DNA of 64,000 bases from Hyphomicrobiales bacterium (GCA_900489925.1 UEHQ01000002.1:542207-606206), one strand, 5' to 3'. Positions 25,978-35,059 are shown, numbered from the stretch's first letter. Program-made: numbers and translations. Notes: a model not told the origin generated them from the letters alone.

Positions 25978-27594
25978 TTACTTTGTTGCCGGGGACGATA
26001 ACTGTTCCACGACCTTGTCGAGATTGAAGCTCGCGGGTTTCTGCCTCGGCGGAAATTCCTTAAAACTGCTCAGCCAATTTGCGGCCAACGTTTGCAAAGG
26101 AACCTGGACGAAGGCATGCTCGGCGAGCCATCTGTCGTAAAGGATCGACTGGTCGCCACGCTCGAACGGATCGGAGCGCAGGTTGAAGAGCTTTGGGATT
26201 CGCAGCTCTTCAAAGCCCCGCATCCAGACGCCGATCCCCTCGTGGTTCTGTTCCAGGAAGATTGCCTTCCAGATGTCGTAACGGATCGCGACGAGCTGGC
26301 CGTCATCGTTCCAATAGATGAACTCCCGTCTCGGCGGGTCCTTGACCTCGCCCTTGAAGAAGGGAATGAGATTGTAGCCATCGAGGTGGACTTTGAAGGT
26401 CTTGCTGCCGAACGTTCCGCCTTTGAGGCACTTCTCGACCACGTCTGGGTCGCCGCCCGCCGCCGCGAAAGTCGGGATCAGATCATAGTGTGCGAAGGCT
26501 TCGTTGAAAATGGTGCCCGGTTTGATGGTGCCCGGCCAGCGGATTAGCATCGGGACGCGATAGCCACCTTCCCAGTTTGTCGCCTTCTCACCGCGAAATG
26601 GCGTGTTGCCGCCATCCGGCCATGACATCACTTCCGCGCCGTTGTCGGTCGTGAAGACGACGATGGTGTTGTCGGAAACGCCGAGGTCGTCCAGTTTCTG
26701 GAGCAACTGACCAACGTAGCCGTCGAGTTCTACCATTCCGTCGGCATAGATTCCCAGCCCCGTCTTGTTTCGTGACTCCGGCTTGAGATGGGTGAACACA
26801 TGCATACGGGTCGGATTGAAGTAGCAGAACCACGGCTGATCGGCCTTCTGCTTGCGATCGATGAAGTCCATCGCGGCGGCAAGGAATTCCTCGTCGACCG
26901 TCTCCATTCTCTTGACGGTGAGGGGCCCGGTATCCTCGATCCGCCCGTCCGCCGAGGCCTTGATGACGCCGCGCGGGCCGAAGCGCTTGGCAAACTCTGG
27001 ATTCTTCGGATAGTCGGGGTTCTCGGGCTCTTCCTCGGCGTTGAGGTGATAGAGGTTGCCGAAGAACTCGTCGAAGCCGTGGTTCGTCGGGAGGAATTCG
27101 TCCTTGTCTCCCAGGTGGTTCTTGCCGAACTGTCCTGTCGCATAGCCCAGAGGCTTCAGGAATTCGGCGACGCTCGGGTCCTCTGCACGCAGGCCAATGT
27201 CCGCACCGGGAAGTCCGACCTTCGTCAGTCCCGTCCGGATGGGAGACTGTCCGGTAATGAAGGCGGCGCGACCGGCGGTGCAACTCTGTTCGCCATACCA
27301 GTCCGTGAACTTCGCGCCTTCCGTTCCGATACGGTCGATGTTCGGCGTGCGGTAGCCCATCATGCCTTGATTATAGATGCTCGCGTTGAACCAGCCGACG
27401 TCGTCGGCCATGATCATGAGGATGTTCGGCTTGCGACCAGCAGTGCCAGATGCAGCCGCCTGCTGCGCAATGGCTGGAGTTGGCCCCGACAACGACACGG
27501 CGCTCGCTGCCAGTGCTGTGCTCGCGACCAGAAGATCGCGGCGGCTAAGACCGGGGCGGACTTCGCTCAGGGATTTAGTCGTTTCGTCCGTCAT
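25978..27594 (-). CDS. Tat-exported arylsulfatase (type I formylglycine sulfatase)
   Basis: This 538-residue sulfatase has a twin-arginine signal (LSRRDLLVAS, RR at 18-19; cleavage near AIAQ-QA at 44). The formylglycine motif C105-T-A-G-R109 lies in SCTAGRAAFITGQ, and metal ligands are D64-D65 (IMADDVGW) with TTDNGAE further on. It hydrolyses sulfate esters in the periplasm; the substrate (aryl sulfate, sulfated glycan or lipid) is unknown. It is the only obvious metabolic cargo of the element, at the end farthest from the recombinase. No formylglycine-generating enzyme is encoded nearby, so host maturation is needed, after which Tat export of the folded enzyme makes sense. Confidence 0.9.
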   Translation of the reverse strand: MTDETTKSLSEVRPGLSRRDLLVASTALAASAVSLSGPTPAIAQQAAASGTAGRKPNILMIMADDVGWFNASIYNQGMMGYRTPNIDRIGTEGAKFTDWYGEQSCTAGRAAFITGQSPIRTGLTKVGLPGADIGLRAEDPSVAEFLKPLGYATGQFGKNHLGDKDEFLPTNHGFDEFFGNLYHLNAEEEPENPDYPKNPEFAKRFGPRGVIKASADGRIEDTGPLTVKRMETVDEEFLAAAMDFIDRKQKADQPWFCYFNPTRMHVFTHLKPESRNKTGLGIYADGMVELDGYVGQLLQKLDDLGVSDNTIVVFTTDNGAEVMSWPDGGNTPFRGEKATNWEGGYRVPMLIRWPGTIKPGTIFNEAFAHYDLIPTFAAAGGDPDVVEKCLKGGTFGSKTFKVHLDGYNLIPFFKGEVKDPPRREFIYWNDDGQLVAIRYDIWKAIFLEQNHEGIGVWMRGFEELRIPKLFNLRSDPFERGDQSILYDRWLAEHAFVQVPLQTLAANWLSSFKEFPPRQKPASFNLDKVVEQLSSPATK

Positions 27595-27741
27595 TCGATT
27601 GCCCTTCGTCCGATTGGATTGAATTCGCTACCGATAGTTTGAACACCTCGATGAGAAGCGGAAGTACGTTACAGTAAATGCGGTCAGATTCACATATGAG
27701 TGGAGTGGAGCTGCTCTGGTCAAACCGAGCCGCCTTTCCGA

Positions 27742-27766
27742 GCTAATTAATGTAGCACAACGTCAG
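27742..27766. other. Right attachment junction of the inserted element (attR-like)
   Basis: The element arm GCTAATTAATGTAGCACAA (27742-27760) is followed by CGT and the shared CAG (27764-27766), then comM sequence AAGGTTATG. The arm is the inverted match of TTGTGCTACATTAATTCAGC at the left end, differing only by one inserted base. Confidence 0.85.
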
Positions 27767-28405
27767 AAGGTTATGTCCGCCGGCGGCGGCGACTTCCAGC
27801 GCGCGCTTGGCGCTCTCCTGCCCCTTGATATCGGCGAGGTCGGGGAGATTGGCTGCATTCGCGCGGATCGATGGCTCCGGGCGCGACAGCACCTGCGTAC
27901 CGCGAAAATGATTGGCGAGCGCAATTAGGCTGCGCGGGGCCAGAATGTCGATATCGGCGCCTGCCCATGCCGCTTCCGGACCGCTTTCGGCCGGGCAGAT
28001 GAGCCCCTTGCCGATGGCGTTGGCGCCGATGGCCGCCGGCAGTGCCCCCGCCACCGGGGCAATCGTGCCATCGAGATTGAGTTCGCCGATGACGACGTAG
28101 CCGGCGAGTGCGTCCGCCGGGATCGCCCCAAGTGCCGCCATCAGGCCGAGCGCTATCGGAAGGTCGAAATGCGAGCCCTCCTTCGGCAGGTCGGCCGGCG
28201 CGAGATTGACCGTGATCCTCTTGGCTGGCAACGCCAATCCTGAGGCGTGCAGTGCCGCGTGCACCCGCTCGCGGCTTTCTGCAACCGCCTTATCGGGCAG
28301 GCCGACGATCTGCGTCACGACCTTGCCGGGTGCAACCATCACCTGGACCTCGACCGGAACGCCTTCAATGCCCTGGAATGCAACCGTACTGACGCGTGCG
28401 ACCAT
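27764..28405 (-). pseudogene. comM: comM/yifB, 5' part, cut by the inserted element
   Basis: It encodes residues 1-214 of ComM/YifB with its native start (MVARVSTVAFQGIEGVPVEVQVMV) and the N-terminal Lon-protease-like fold. VGLPDKAVAESRERVHAAL and LPKEGSHFDLPIALGLM are clear. The frame runs a few codons into the element (TLCYIN) and stops at 27743, giving a 220-residue truncated product that lacks the ATPase domain. A promoter probably lies in the AT-rich 28406-28583 space. The rest of the gene is at 16947-17840. Confidence 0.93.
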
Positions 28406-28583
28406 GCCCCGATCCCCTGTGGCGCAACCGTTTACACCTCATTTGGCGACCTATCATCGTCGCGGATTGCAATCTGGCATAGAAATCAGAATGAAACAAG
28501 AACAATAAAGGAACAAATTCACGTCCCCGCTGCAATCAGGTTGCAGCGGGTTGCAGGGCTGGAACAAAGGGAAGAAATCGCGG

Positions 28584-29531
28584 TTAGGACCGCTTGCGTT
28601 CGATCGCATCCCACAGAAGGCTGGCGACATCGGCGCCGCCGAACTTGCGAACTTCGCGAATGCCGGTCGGCGACGTGACGTTGATTTCGGTCATGTAGTC
28701 ACCGATGACATCGATGCCGACGAACAGGAAACCGCGCTCGCGCAGCGCGGGACCGATGCGCCGGCATATTTCCTTTTCGCGCTCGGTCAGTTCCGTCGCC
28801 TCGGCGCGGCCGCCGACATGCATGTTGGAGCGACTGTCGTGCTCGGCGGGCACGCGGTTGATGGCGCCGACAGGCTCGCCATCGACGAGCAGGATACGCT
28901 TGTCGCCCTTGCGGACGTCCGGCAGGTACTGCTGGGCGATGAAGGGTTCGCGGAAGAGCTGGCCGAACATTTCAAGCAGCGACGAAAGGTTGCGATCGTC
29001 CTTGGTCGAATGGAAGACGCCGGCGCCACCATTGCCGTAGAGCGGCTTGAGAATGATGTCGCCCATCTCATCGCGGAAGCGGCGGATCTCGGCCGGATCC
29101 TTGGTGATCAGCGTCTTCGGCATCAGGTCGGCGAACTCGGTGACGAAGATCTTCTCCGGCGAGTTGCGCACCCATGCCGGATCGTTCACAACCAGCGTTT
29201 TCGGGTGAATGCGCTCCAGGAGATGGGTGGAGGTGATGTAGGACATGTCGAAGGGCGGATCCTGGCGGAGCAGGATGACATCCATGGTCGAGAGATCGAC
29301 GCGCTCCGGCGCGCCGAGATCGAAGTGGTCTCCCTTGACGTCGCGCAGCTTCATCGGCTCAACGGACGCATAGAGCTTCCCATCAAGGAAGCTCAGGCGA
29401 TCCGGCGTATAGTGGAAGAGCTGATAGCCACGGCTCTGCGCCTCGAGGCTCATGGCGAAGGTGGAATCGCCTGCAATATTGATGCCGGCGACATGGTCCA
29501 TCTGGACCGCTACGTTCTTGATCTTGGCCAT
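28584..29531 (-). CDS. gshB: Glutathione synthetase
   Basis: This ATP-grasp enzyme ligates gamma-glutamylcysteine and glycine. Starting at [22 protein letters not shown] gives 315 residues, as expected. Motifs: [18 protein letters not shown], the ATP-grasp [12 protein letters not shown], and [13 protein letters not shown] near the end with the Mg-binding Asn/Glu. The frame is open further upstream but lacks conserved residues there. It is next to comM, a common order in alphaproteobacteria. Confidence 0.95.
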   Translation of the reverse strand: MAKIKNVAVQMDHVAGINIAGDSTFAMSLEAQSRGYQLFHYTPDRLSFLDGKLYASVEPMKLRDVKGDHFDLGAPERVDLSTMDVILLRQDPPFDMSYITSTHLLERIHPKTLVVNDPAWVRNSPEKIFVTEFADLMPKTLITKDPAEIRRFRDEMGDIILKPLYGNGGAGVFHSTKDDRNLSSLLEMFGQLFREPFIAQQYLPDVRKGDKRILLVDGEPVGAINRVPAEHDSRSNMHVGGRAEATELTEREKEICRRIGPALRERGFLFVGIDVIGDYMTEINVTSPTGIREVRKFGGADVASLLWDAIERKRS

Positions 29532-29626
29532 TTTTCGTCCCTTAGCTCGTGCGGGACAGATGTAGGCTGCCGAACCCCTGAACGCAACGGCCAATCCATG
29601 GCTTTGGCCAGTAAGGGCGCGGGTTT

Positions 29627-30154
29627 TTAGGCCGCCAGGCCTTGCTGGCCGTTGTTGCGAATAAGGTTTCGCAGACGATAGGCCAACGCCACAGGTTTGG
29701 GAAACGGCTTGCGCAGGAAAGCCACCTTGCGAACGTAGGTGTCGACCCGCCAGTGCGCCCACGTGCCGGCCGCGAAGAACGCAACATCGCCAGCGCTGAG
29801 CGTGCGCTCGGCACCATCTTCGGCAACGATATGAACCTCGCCTTCCAGGATCATCACCGTTTCGTCCCAACCGAAGAACCAGCGGAACTCCCCTGCCGTG
29901 CAGTCCCAGATCGCGGTCAGGGCCGCGTCATCGTGGCTGCGGGAATGCTCCGCCGTGCGCGCCTGCGGCTCGCCCTTCGTGATCCATTCCGGATTGATCG
30001 GCGTGGACCGCATGGAGAGACGCTCTCCCGATTCCGCCACAAAGGACTTTCCCGACGCCTGCATCGGTATGGAAAAAGGTACGACGCGCGCGGCCATTGC
30101 GACCATGCTCGCCAGCATCATGTGCAAACCCATAAAAACCCCCGTCACCGCCAT
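29627..30154 (-). CDS. Cupin-domain protein (DUF861/cupin_3 type)
   Basis: This 175-residue protein has a cupin core in its second half: [56 protein letters not shown]. The WxxxExxxILEGxVxI pattern is typical of DUF861 (ureidoglycolate/ethanolamine-type) cupins. The N-terminus is weakly hydrophobic and could be a short anchor; a later start (MGLHMML or MAARVVPF) is possible. Enzyme activity and ligand unknown. Confidence 0.75.
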   Translation of the reverse strand: MAVTGVFMGLHMMLASMVAMAARVVPFSIPMQASGKSFVAESGERLSMRSTPINPEWITKGEPQARTAEHSRSHDDAALTAIWDCTAGEFRWFFGWDETVMILEGEVHIVAEDGAERTLSAGDVAFFAAGTWAHWRVDTYVRKVAFLRKPFPKPVALAYRLRNLIRNNGQQGLAA

Positions 30155-30238
30155 GAGCGATGGTGCCGGGATAGCAGAGAGTTGTAAAGACGCGGTGCGC
30201 TCAGCCGTTAAAATTAGAGATACATACCATTGTACTAG

Positions 30239-31339
30239 TTAGACGTGTGCCAGGCCCACCGCTGCGACGGATTGACGGGCTATCTCGGCATCTATGCGCT
30301 TGCCGGTATCATGAGCAAAAAAGTGCAGCTTTTCCGGCTGAACGAAGAGGCGCAGTTCCGAGGACAGCTGTGTCTCCGGCGACAGGATTGCCGTCAACGG
30401 CTGATCTCCGACGAGGCCGTGGACAAGGCGCTGCGAACCAAGCTCTTCGATGTAATCCACAGTCAGTTCCAGGGCATGTTCCGACGGCTCTGCCAGCCGC
30501 AGGTCCTCGGCGCGGATTCCGACCGTTACCGGGCCGGATGTGGGGGCATTGCCGGCCAGATCGATCAGGTTCGGACCAAGCGCCAGCTTGTCGCCGTGCA
30601 GTTCGCCCTTCAGCAGGTTCATCGCCGGGGAGCCGATGAAGCTGGCGACGAACGTCGAAGCCGGGCGATGATAGACCTCGAGCGGCGTGCCGATCTGCTC
30701 GATCTCGCCATGGCTCAGGACCACAAGGCGATCGGCGAGCGTCATCGCTTCCAGCTGGTCGTGGGTGACGTAGAGCGAGGTGGTGCCGAGGCGGCGCTGC
30801 AGGCGCTTGATTTCGCCGCGCATGGAAACGCGCAGCTTGGCATCGAGATTCGACAACGGCTCGTCGAACAGGAAGGCAGCCGGCTTGCGAACGATGGCGC
30901 GGCCCATGGCGACGCGCTGGCGCTGGCCGCCTGACAGGGCGCGCGGGCGCCGGTCGAGATAGGGCTCGAGCTGCAGCATGCGGGCGGCTTCGGCGACGCG
31001 AGAGTCGATCTCCGACTTCGGCGTCTTGCGGTTCTTCAAGCCGTATTCCAGGTTCTCGCGCACCGTCATGTGCGGGTAGAGCGCATAGTTCTGGAAGACC
31101 ATGGCGATGTCGCGGTCAGCCGGGTCGACGCTGTTGACGACACGGTCACCGATACTGACGGTGCCGTCGGAGATCTCCTCGAGCCCCGCTACCATTCGCA
31201 ACAAGGTGGACTTGCCGCAGCCGGACGGGCCGACGAGGACGATGAACTCGCCATCGGCGATCGAGATATCGACGCCGTTCACGGCGCGGACGCCGCCATG
31301 ATAATCCTTGCAGACCTTCGAGATTTCGATCCGTGCCAT
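30239..31339 (-). CDS. ugpC: sn-Glycerol-3-phosphate ABC transporter, ATP-binding protein
   Basis: This 366-residue CUT1-type ATPase powers Ugp uptake of glycerol-3-phosphate and glycerophosphodiesters. Walker A is GPSGCGKST, the signature [14 protein letters not shown], Walker [15 protein letters not shown], and the H-loop THDQLEA. A C-terminal TOBE/regulatory domain follows (about 240-366). Start at MARIEISKV. It is last in the ugpB-ugpA-ugpE-ugpC order, all on the minus strand and probably one PhoB-controlled operon. Confidence 0.92.
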   Translation of the reverse strand: MARIEISKVCKDYHGGVRAVNGVDISIADGEFIVLVGPSGCGKSTLLRMVAGLEEISDGTVSIGDRVVNSVDPADRDIAMVFQNYALYPHMTVRENLEYGLKNRKTPKSEIDSRVAEAARMLQLEPYLDRRPRALSGGQRQRVAMGRAIVRKPAAFLFDEPLSNLDAKLRVSMRGEIKRLQRRLGTTSLYVTHDQLEAMTLADRLVVLSHGEIEQIGTPLEVYHRPASTFVASFIGSPAMNLLKGELHGDKLALGPNLIDLAGNAPTSGPVTVGIRAEDLRLAEPSEHALELTVDYIEELGSQRLVHGLVGDQPLTAILSPETQLSSELRLFVQPEKLHFFAHDTGKRIDAEIARQSVAAVGLAHV

Positions 31340-31350
31340 GTTTTTCTTCC

Positions 31351-32193
31351 TTACTTGTCGCTCTCGGTGAGGCCCTTGATGAACCATCTCTGGAAAATCA
31401 CGACGATCAGCACCGGCGGCAGCATGGCCAGCACGGCGAGTGCAAAGGCTTCGTTGTAATCGGGAATTTGCGAACCGACCCAGACCTGCAGGATCGACTT
31501 GATACCGCGCATGAGCGTGAAGAAGCTCTCGTCGGTGGTCATCAGCATGGGCCAGAGATACTGGTTCCAGCCATAGACGAACATGATGATGAAGATCGCC
31601 GCCATCATGGTGCGCGACAGCGGGATCAGGATATCGACGAAGAACTTGAACGGCCCGGCGCCATCGATGCGGGCCGCTTCCAGAAGCTCCTCGGGAACCG
31701 ACTTGAAGAACTGGCGGAAATAGAAGGTGCCGGTCGCCGACGCGAGCAGCGGCACGATCAGGCCGGTGTACGAGTTCAGCAGTCCGAGTTTGCTCATGAC
31801 TTCATAGGACGGCATGATGCGGACCTCGAGCGGCAGCAGAAGCGTCGTGAAGATGATCCAGAAGGCAAGCGTGGCGAACCGGAAGCGGAAGTAGACGATG
31901 GCATAGGCCGCCATCATCGACAGCACGATCTTGCCGACGGCAAAGCCGACACCGAGGATCAGCGAGTTCAACACCATGTTGAGCCCGGTAATCTGGCCGG
32001 TGAAGCCGCCCTTCTGGGTGAGGACCTTTTCGTAGGTGCCGACGAAATTGTCGCCGGGCGTGATCATCAGGCCCTTGGTGTGGATTTCGGCCGCTTCGTG
32101 AGTCGAGGTCATGAAGGCGACGATCACGGGAAGGATCAAAAACAGCGCGCCGAGGATGAGGATCAGGTGATCGAGAGGTTTCGTCTTGTACAT
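31351..32193 (-). CDS. ugpE: sn-Glycerol-3-phosphate ABC transporter, permease
   Basis: This 280-residue inner-membrane protein has six hydrophobic segments and the EAA loop [25 protein letters not shown] that docks to the ATPase. The TM1 region [23 protein letters not shown] is typical of UgpE/MalG. It lies 11 nt from ugpC and 13 nt from ugpA. Confidence 0.92.
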   Translation of the reverse strand: MYKTKPLDHLILILGALFLILPVIVAFMTSTHEAAEIHTKGLMITPGDNFVGTYEKVLTQKGGFTGQITGLNMVLNSLILGVGFAVGKIVLSMMAAYAIVYFRFRFATLAFWIIFTTLLLPLEVRIMPSYEVMSKLGLLNSYTGLIVPLLASATGTFYFRQFFKSVPEELLEAARIDGAGPFKFFVDILIPLSRTMMAAIFIIMFVYGWNQYLWPMLMTTDESFFTLMRGIKSILQVWVGSQIPDYNEAFALAVLAMLPPVLIVVIFQRWFIKGLTESDK

Positions 32194-32206
32194 TGGTCTT
32201 CCCCGA

Positions 32207-33184
32207 TCACGTGTAGTGGATGCGCTTCTCGATGAAGCGGAACTGGATGATGGTGAGGACGAAGACGACGATCATCAGGATGACAGACTGCGCCGAGGAG
32301 CTGCCGATATCGTTGCCGCGGAAACCGTCCATGTAGACCTTGTAGACAAGGGTGATCGGATTGTTGGCCGGCTTGTCCTTCACCATCACGTCGATGACGC
32401 CAAAGGTGTCGAACAGGGCGTAGGTGATGTTGATGATCAGCAGAAAGAAGGCGGTCGGCGCCAAGAGCGGCAGCGTCACCGTCCAGAACCGGCGGAAGCC
32501 GGAGCGGCAGTCGATGGTGGCGGCTTCGCGCACGGAGACCGGCACGCCCTGCAGGCCAGACAGGAAGAAGATGAAATTGTAGGGGATCTGTTTCCAGACC
32601 GCGACGACGATCAGCGCAAAGGCCGTGTCGTAGTAATTGAGACCGACCTGCATGTCCCAACCGAACCACGCCGCCAGCTTGACGAAGGGGCCGATGTGCA
32701 GGTCGAAGAACATCATACCGATGAGGCCGGCAACCGGCGGAGCGATGGCGTAAACCGAGATCAGCAGCGTCTTGTAGACGGAACTGCCGCGGATGACGGC
32801 ATCGGCCTTCACCGCCAGCAGCAGACCGAGTGCGAGCGAGAAGAAGGTCACCAATGCCGTGAAGACGACCGTGAACTTGGCGATGCTCAAATATTCCGGG
32901 CTGAAGATCGCGTCGGAATAATTGGCGAGGCCGACGAAGGTCGAACCGAAGCCGAACGGGTCCTCGATGTAGAAAGAGGACTGCACCGCCTGCACGGACG
33001 GCCAGTAGAAGAAAATGAAGATCACCGCGAGCTGTGGTGCCAGAAACAGATAGGGGATGAACGATGGCGAGAACTGGACGCGCTTAGCGCCTGCCGGCTC
33101 GGCAGCGGCTGCCGGCTTCCTGGCGCCTGCCGCGAGGCCCGGAATGAACCGGCCAAAGCGGGGTTGGGATGGAGTGTAGGCCAC
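32207..33184 (-). CDS. ugpA: sn-Glycerol-3-phosphate ABC transporter, permease
   Basis: This 325-residue permease (MalF type) starts with GTG, preceded by GAGG 7 nt upstream. It has an unusual 45-residue soluble N-terminus (PGLAAGARKPAAAAEPAGAKR) before the first membrane segment. The usual UgpA starts closer to PYLFLAPQLAVIFIFFYWP. The EAA loop SVREAATIDCRSGFRRFWTVTLPLL is present. Second gene of the ugp operon. Confidence 0.9.
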   Translation of the reverse strand: MAYTPSQPRFGRFIPGLAAGARKPAAAAEPAGAKRVQFSPSFIPYLFLAPQLAVIFIFFYWPSVQAVQSSFYIEDPFGFGSTFVGLANYSDAIFSPEYLSIAKFTVVFTALVTFFSLALGLLLAVKADAVIRGSSVYKTLLISVYAIAPPVAGLIGMMFFDLHIGPFVKLAAWFGWDMQVGLNYYDTAFALIVVAVWKQIPYNFIFFLSGLQGVPVSVREAATIDCRSGFRRFWTVTLPLLAPTAFFLLIINITYALFDTFGVIDVMVKDKPANNPITLVYKVYMDGFRGNDIGSSSAQSVILMIVVFVLTIIQFRFIEKRIHYT

Positions 33185-33205
33185 GCGCGGTCCTCTATCG
33201 ATAAT

Positions 33206-33235
33206 GGGACCTCCCTTCCTAGTAAAGGAGGCCCC
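33206..33235 (-). terminator. Intercistronic hairpin between ugpB and ugpA
   Basis: Read on the minus strand, GGGGCCTCC pairs with GGAGGTCCC (9 bp with one G-U) around a 12-nt loop, and two smaller stems lie between it and the ugpB stop (33241-33265). No T-run follows. Such stems often stabilise the upstream mRNA of the binding protein or reduce readthrough to the permeases. Confidence 0.55.
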
Positions 33236-33265
33236 TGTTGACTGTCACAGTCGAGGTGGCTGAGA

Positions 33266-34564
33266 TCAGCCAGCCGTCTTTGCGAAACGGGCGAGAAGTT
33301 CGTTGCCTTCCTTCTCGATGGTGTCGAAAGCGTCCTTGACGGTGGTTTCACCAGCGAAGATGCGGTTGTACTCGCGCTCCATGATCGAGCGGATCTGCGG
33401 GTAGAAGCCGAGGCGATAGCCCTTCGACCATTCGCCGCCTTCGAGCTTCAGCTGCTTGATACCGACTTCGGCGACAGGCTCCTTCTCGTAGTAGCCTTCC
33501 TTCTTGGCGAGATCGTAGGCTGCTTCGGTGATGGCGACATAGCCGGTTGCCTGGTGGTAGAACTTCTGGATCTCAGGCGAGGTCAGGAACTGGAAGAAGT
33601 CGGCAACGCACTTGTTCTCGGCTTCCGGCTTGCCGGCCATCGCGAAGAGGGCTGCACCACCGATGAAGGTGTTCTTGCCGGCGCCATTGATCGAACCCCA
33701 GTATGGCAGGAAGGTTGCCGAGAACGGCATGGTTGCGGTCTTCTTCAGGCCGCCGAAGGAGCCAGAGGAGCCGATCCACAGAGCGACCTTGCCTTCTTCG
33801 AAGGGCTTCTGGTTGTCGTTCCAGCCGGCGCCGTAGTAGGCGAAGTAACCTTCATCCTTCCAGGCCTTCAGCTTTTCGAACATCATGATGAGGTTCGGGT
33901 CGGTGACCTTCAGCTTGGTGTCGACGATGCTGTCGTAACCGTTGTTGTTGGTGGCGAACTGGATGTTGTTGCGCGAGAAGAAGTTCTCGGTGAACTCCCA
34001 GGTCAGCTGCGTCTGGACGAGCGGGATGTAGCCGGCTTCCTTGAGCTTCGGCGCGATCGCCTCGAACTCTTCCCAGGTCTTCGGGGCTTCGACGCCGGCC
34101 TTCTTCAAAGCTTCCGAATTGGTGTACATGATCGGAGCGGAAGAGTTGAACGGCATGCCGACGAACTTGCCGTCAGCAGCGGCGTAGAGATAGCGCACGC
34201 CCGGAATGAAGGCGTTGCGGTCGAACTTGTAGCCGGCGTTGTTGATCAGGTCTTCAGCCGGAATGACAGCGCCCTTGGCGTTGATGATCGTGGCTGCACC
34301 CGCATCGAAAACCTGCAGGATGTTCGGCTGCTCGCCCGAACGGAAAGCGGCGATGCCGGCGGCCAGCGCTTCTTCGTAGGATCCCTTGGAAACCGGCGTG
34401 ATCGCGCAGCTCGTCTGGGAGGCGTTGAACTTCTGCGACACTTCGTTGATGACTTCGCCGTTGCGGCCGCCCATGCCGTGCCACCAAGTGATATTGGTCG
34501 CGGCAAAAGACGACGAGGCCGAGAAGCTCACGGCCACGGCCGCCATCGTAAATTTCTTGAACAT
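33266..34564 (-). CDS. ugpB: sn-Glycerol-3-phosphate ABC transporter, periplasmic binding protein
   Basis: Starting at MFKKFTMAAVAVSFSASSSFAATN gives a clean signal peptide and 432 residues. GGAGAGGG lies just before the start. The mature domain opens ITWWHGMGGRNGEVINEVSQKFN and includes FNSSAPIMYTNSEALKKAG and WIGSSGSFGG, all typical of UgpB. It delivers glycerol-3-phosphate or its diesters to UgpAE. First gene of the operon; a double Pho-box-like array precedes it. Confidence 0.93.
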   Translation of the reverse strand: MFKKFTMAAVAVSFSASSSFAATNITWWHGMGGRNGEVINEVSQKFNASQTSCAITPVSKGSYEEALAAGIAAFRSGEQPNILQVFDAGAATIINAKGAVIPAEDLINNAGYKFDRNAFIPGVRYLYAAADGKFVGMPFNSSAPIMYTNSEALKKAGVEAPKTWEEFEAIAPKLKEAGYIPLVQTQLTWEFTENFFSRNNIQFATNNNGYDSIVDTKLKVTDPNLIMMFEKLKAWKDEGYFAYYGAGWNDNQKPFEEGKVALWIGSSGSFGGLKKTATMPFSATFLPYWGSINGAGKNTFIGGAALFAMAGKPEAENKCVADFFQFLTSPEIQKFYHQATGYVAITEAAYDLAKKEGYYEKEPVAEVGIKQLKLEGGEWSKGYRLGFYPQIRSIMEREYNRIFAGETTVKDAFDTIEKEGNELLARFAKTAG

Positions 34565-34618
34565 GGCTAATCCCTCTCCACCCGTTATTGGGCGCGAGGA
34601 GTGCAATAGAGACCTTAT

Positions 34619-34658
34619 GTGACGACCCCTTAATGGTTTTGTGACAGCCGTGTTACAG
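34619..34658 (-). promoter_or_regulatory. Tandem Pho box upstream of ugpB
   Basis: On the minus strand four 7-nt units recur with an 11-nt period: CTGTAAC-ACGG-CTGTCAC-AAAA-CCATTAA-GGGG-TCGTCAC. The first two match the PhoB CTGTCAT-N4-CTGTCAT box closely, and the last preserves GTCAC. It lies 55-94 nt before ugpB, a proper promoter position. It predicts induction by phosphate starvation. Confidence 0.72.
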
Positions 34659-34690
34659 CGGCGTCTTTTTGCACGCGCTTGCAAAAATAA

Positions 34691-35059
34691 TCAGAACGCA
34701 TCCGGAAAATGGCGCGGCAGCCGGCCGGGAATGATGGCGACGATATCGTAACGCTGGGACAACACAGCGAAATCGCGCTGGCGCGCCAACCACAGGTCAC
34801 TCGCCGCCCTGATGCGATTTTGCGCTGTATACGACACCGCATCGATGGCGCTCGCCTCGTCCCGCCTCGCCTTCACCTCGACGAAAACAGCCACGTTGCG
34901 CTTGCGTGCAATGATATCGATCTCGCCGAGCTTCGTGCGGTAGCGAAGCGCGACGATGCGGTAGCCTTTGAGCATGAGAAAGAGAGCAGCCAGATATTCG
35001 GAGACGTGACCCCGACGAAGCGCCCTGCGGCGATTGCTGGCGGCGCCCCCTTCAACCAT
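34691..35059 (-). CDS. yraN: UPF0102/YraN family protein (nuclease-like fold)
   Basis: A 122-residue protein with a restriction-endonuclease-like core: GHVSEYLAALFLMLKGYRIVALRYRTKLGEIDIIARKRNVAVFVEVKAR, including the D...ExK-like arrangement. Cellular role unsettled in the family. It overlaps the rsmI end by 8 nt, the usual rsmI-yraN pairing, and is probably translationally coupled. Confidence 0.87.
   Translation of the reverse strand: MVEGGAASNRRRALRRGHVSEYLAALFLMLKGYRIVALRYRTKLGEIDIIARKRNVAVFVEVKARRDEASAIDAVSYTAQNRIRAASDLWLARQRDFAVLSQRYDIVAIIPGRLPRHFPDAF

Larger units (their letters stand above)
17841..27766. mobile_element. Integrative mobilizable element of about 9.9 kb inserted in comM by a large serine recombinase
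   Basis: The boundaries are read from the interrupted comM: the host gene stops at the shared CAG on the left and resumes at CAG (27764-27766) on the right. Contents in order: large serine recombinase, small orphan gene, AT-hook/RHH-like protein with a repeat array, two orphan genes in an overlapping pair, MobV-type relaxase with a small gene upstream, a 446-residue orphan, and a Tat-exported arylsulfatase. A relaxase without any visible type IV secretion genes marks it as mobilizable rather than self-conjugative. Replication genes were not recognised. Terminal repeats are inverted, not transposon-like direct target duplications beyond 3 nt. Confidence 0.9.

Noticed and set aside
17841..27766. 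Element as a transposon or genomic island using a tyrosine integrase or tRNA site
   Set aside because: No tRNA gene or tyrosine integrase is present; the ends and the recombinase are those of a large serine recombinase system.
16947..28405. Treating the two comM parts as independent genes
   Set aside because: They rejoin in frame at a shared codon to the normal family length, and each alone lacks either the ATPase domain or the start.
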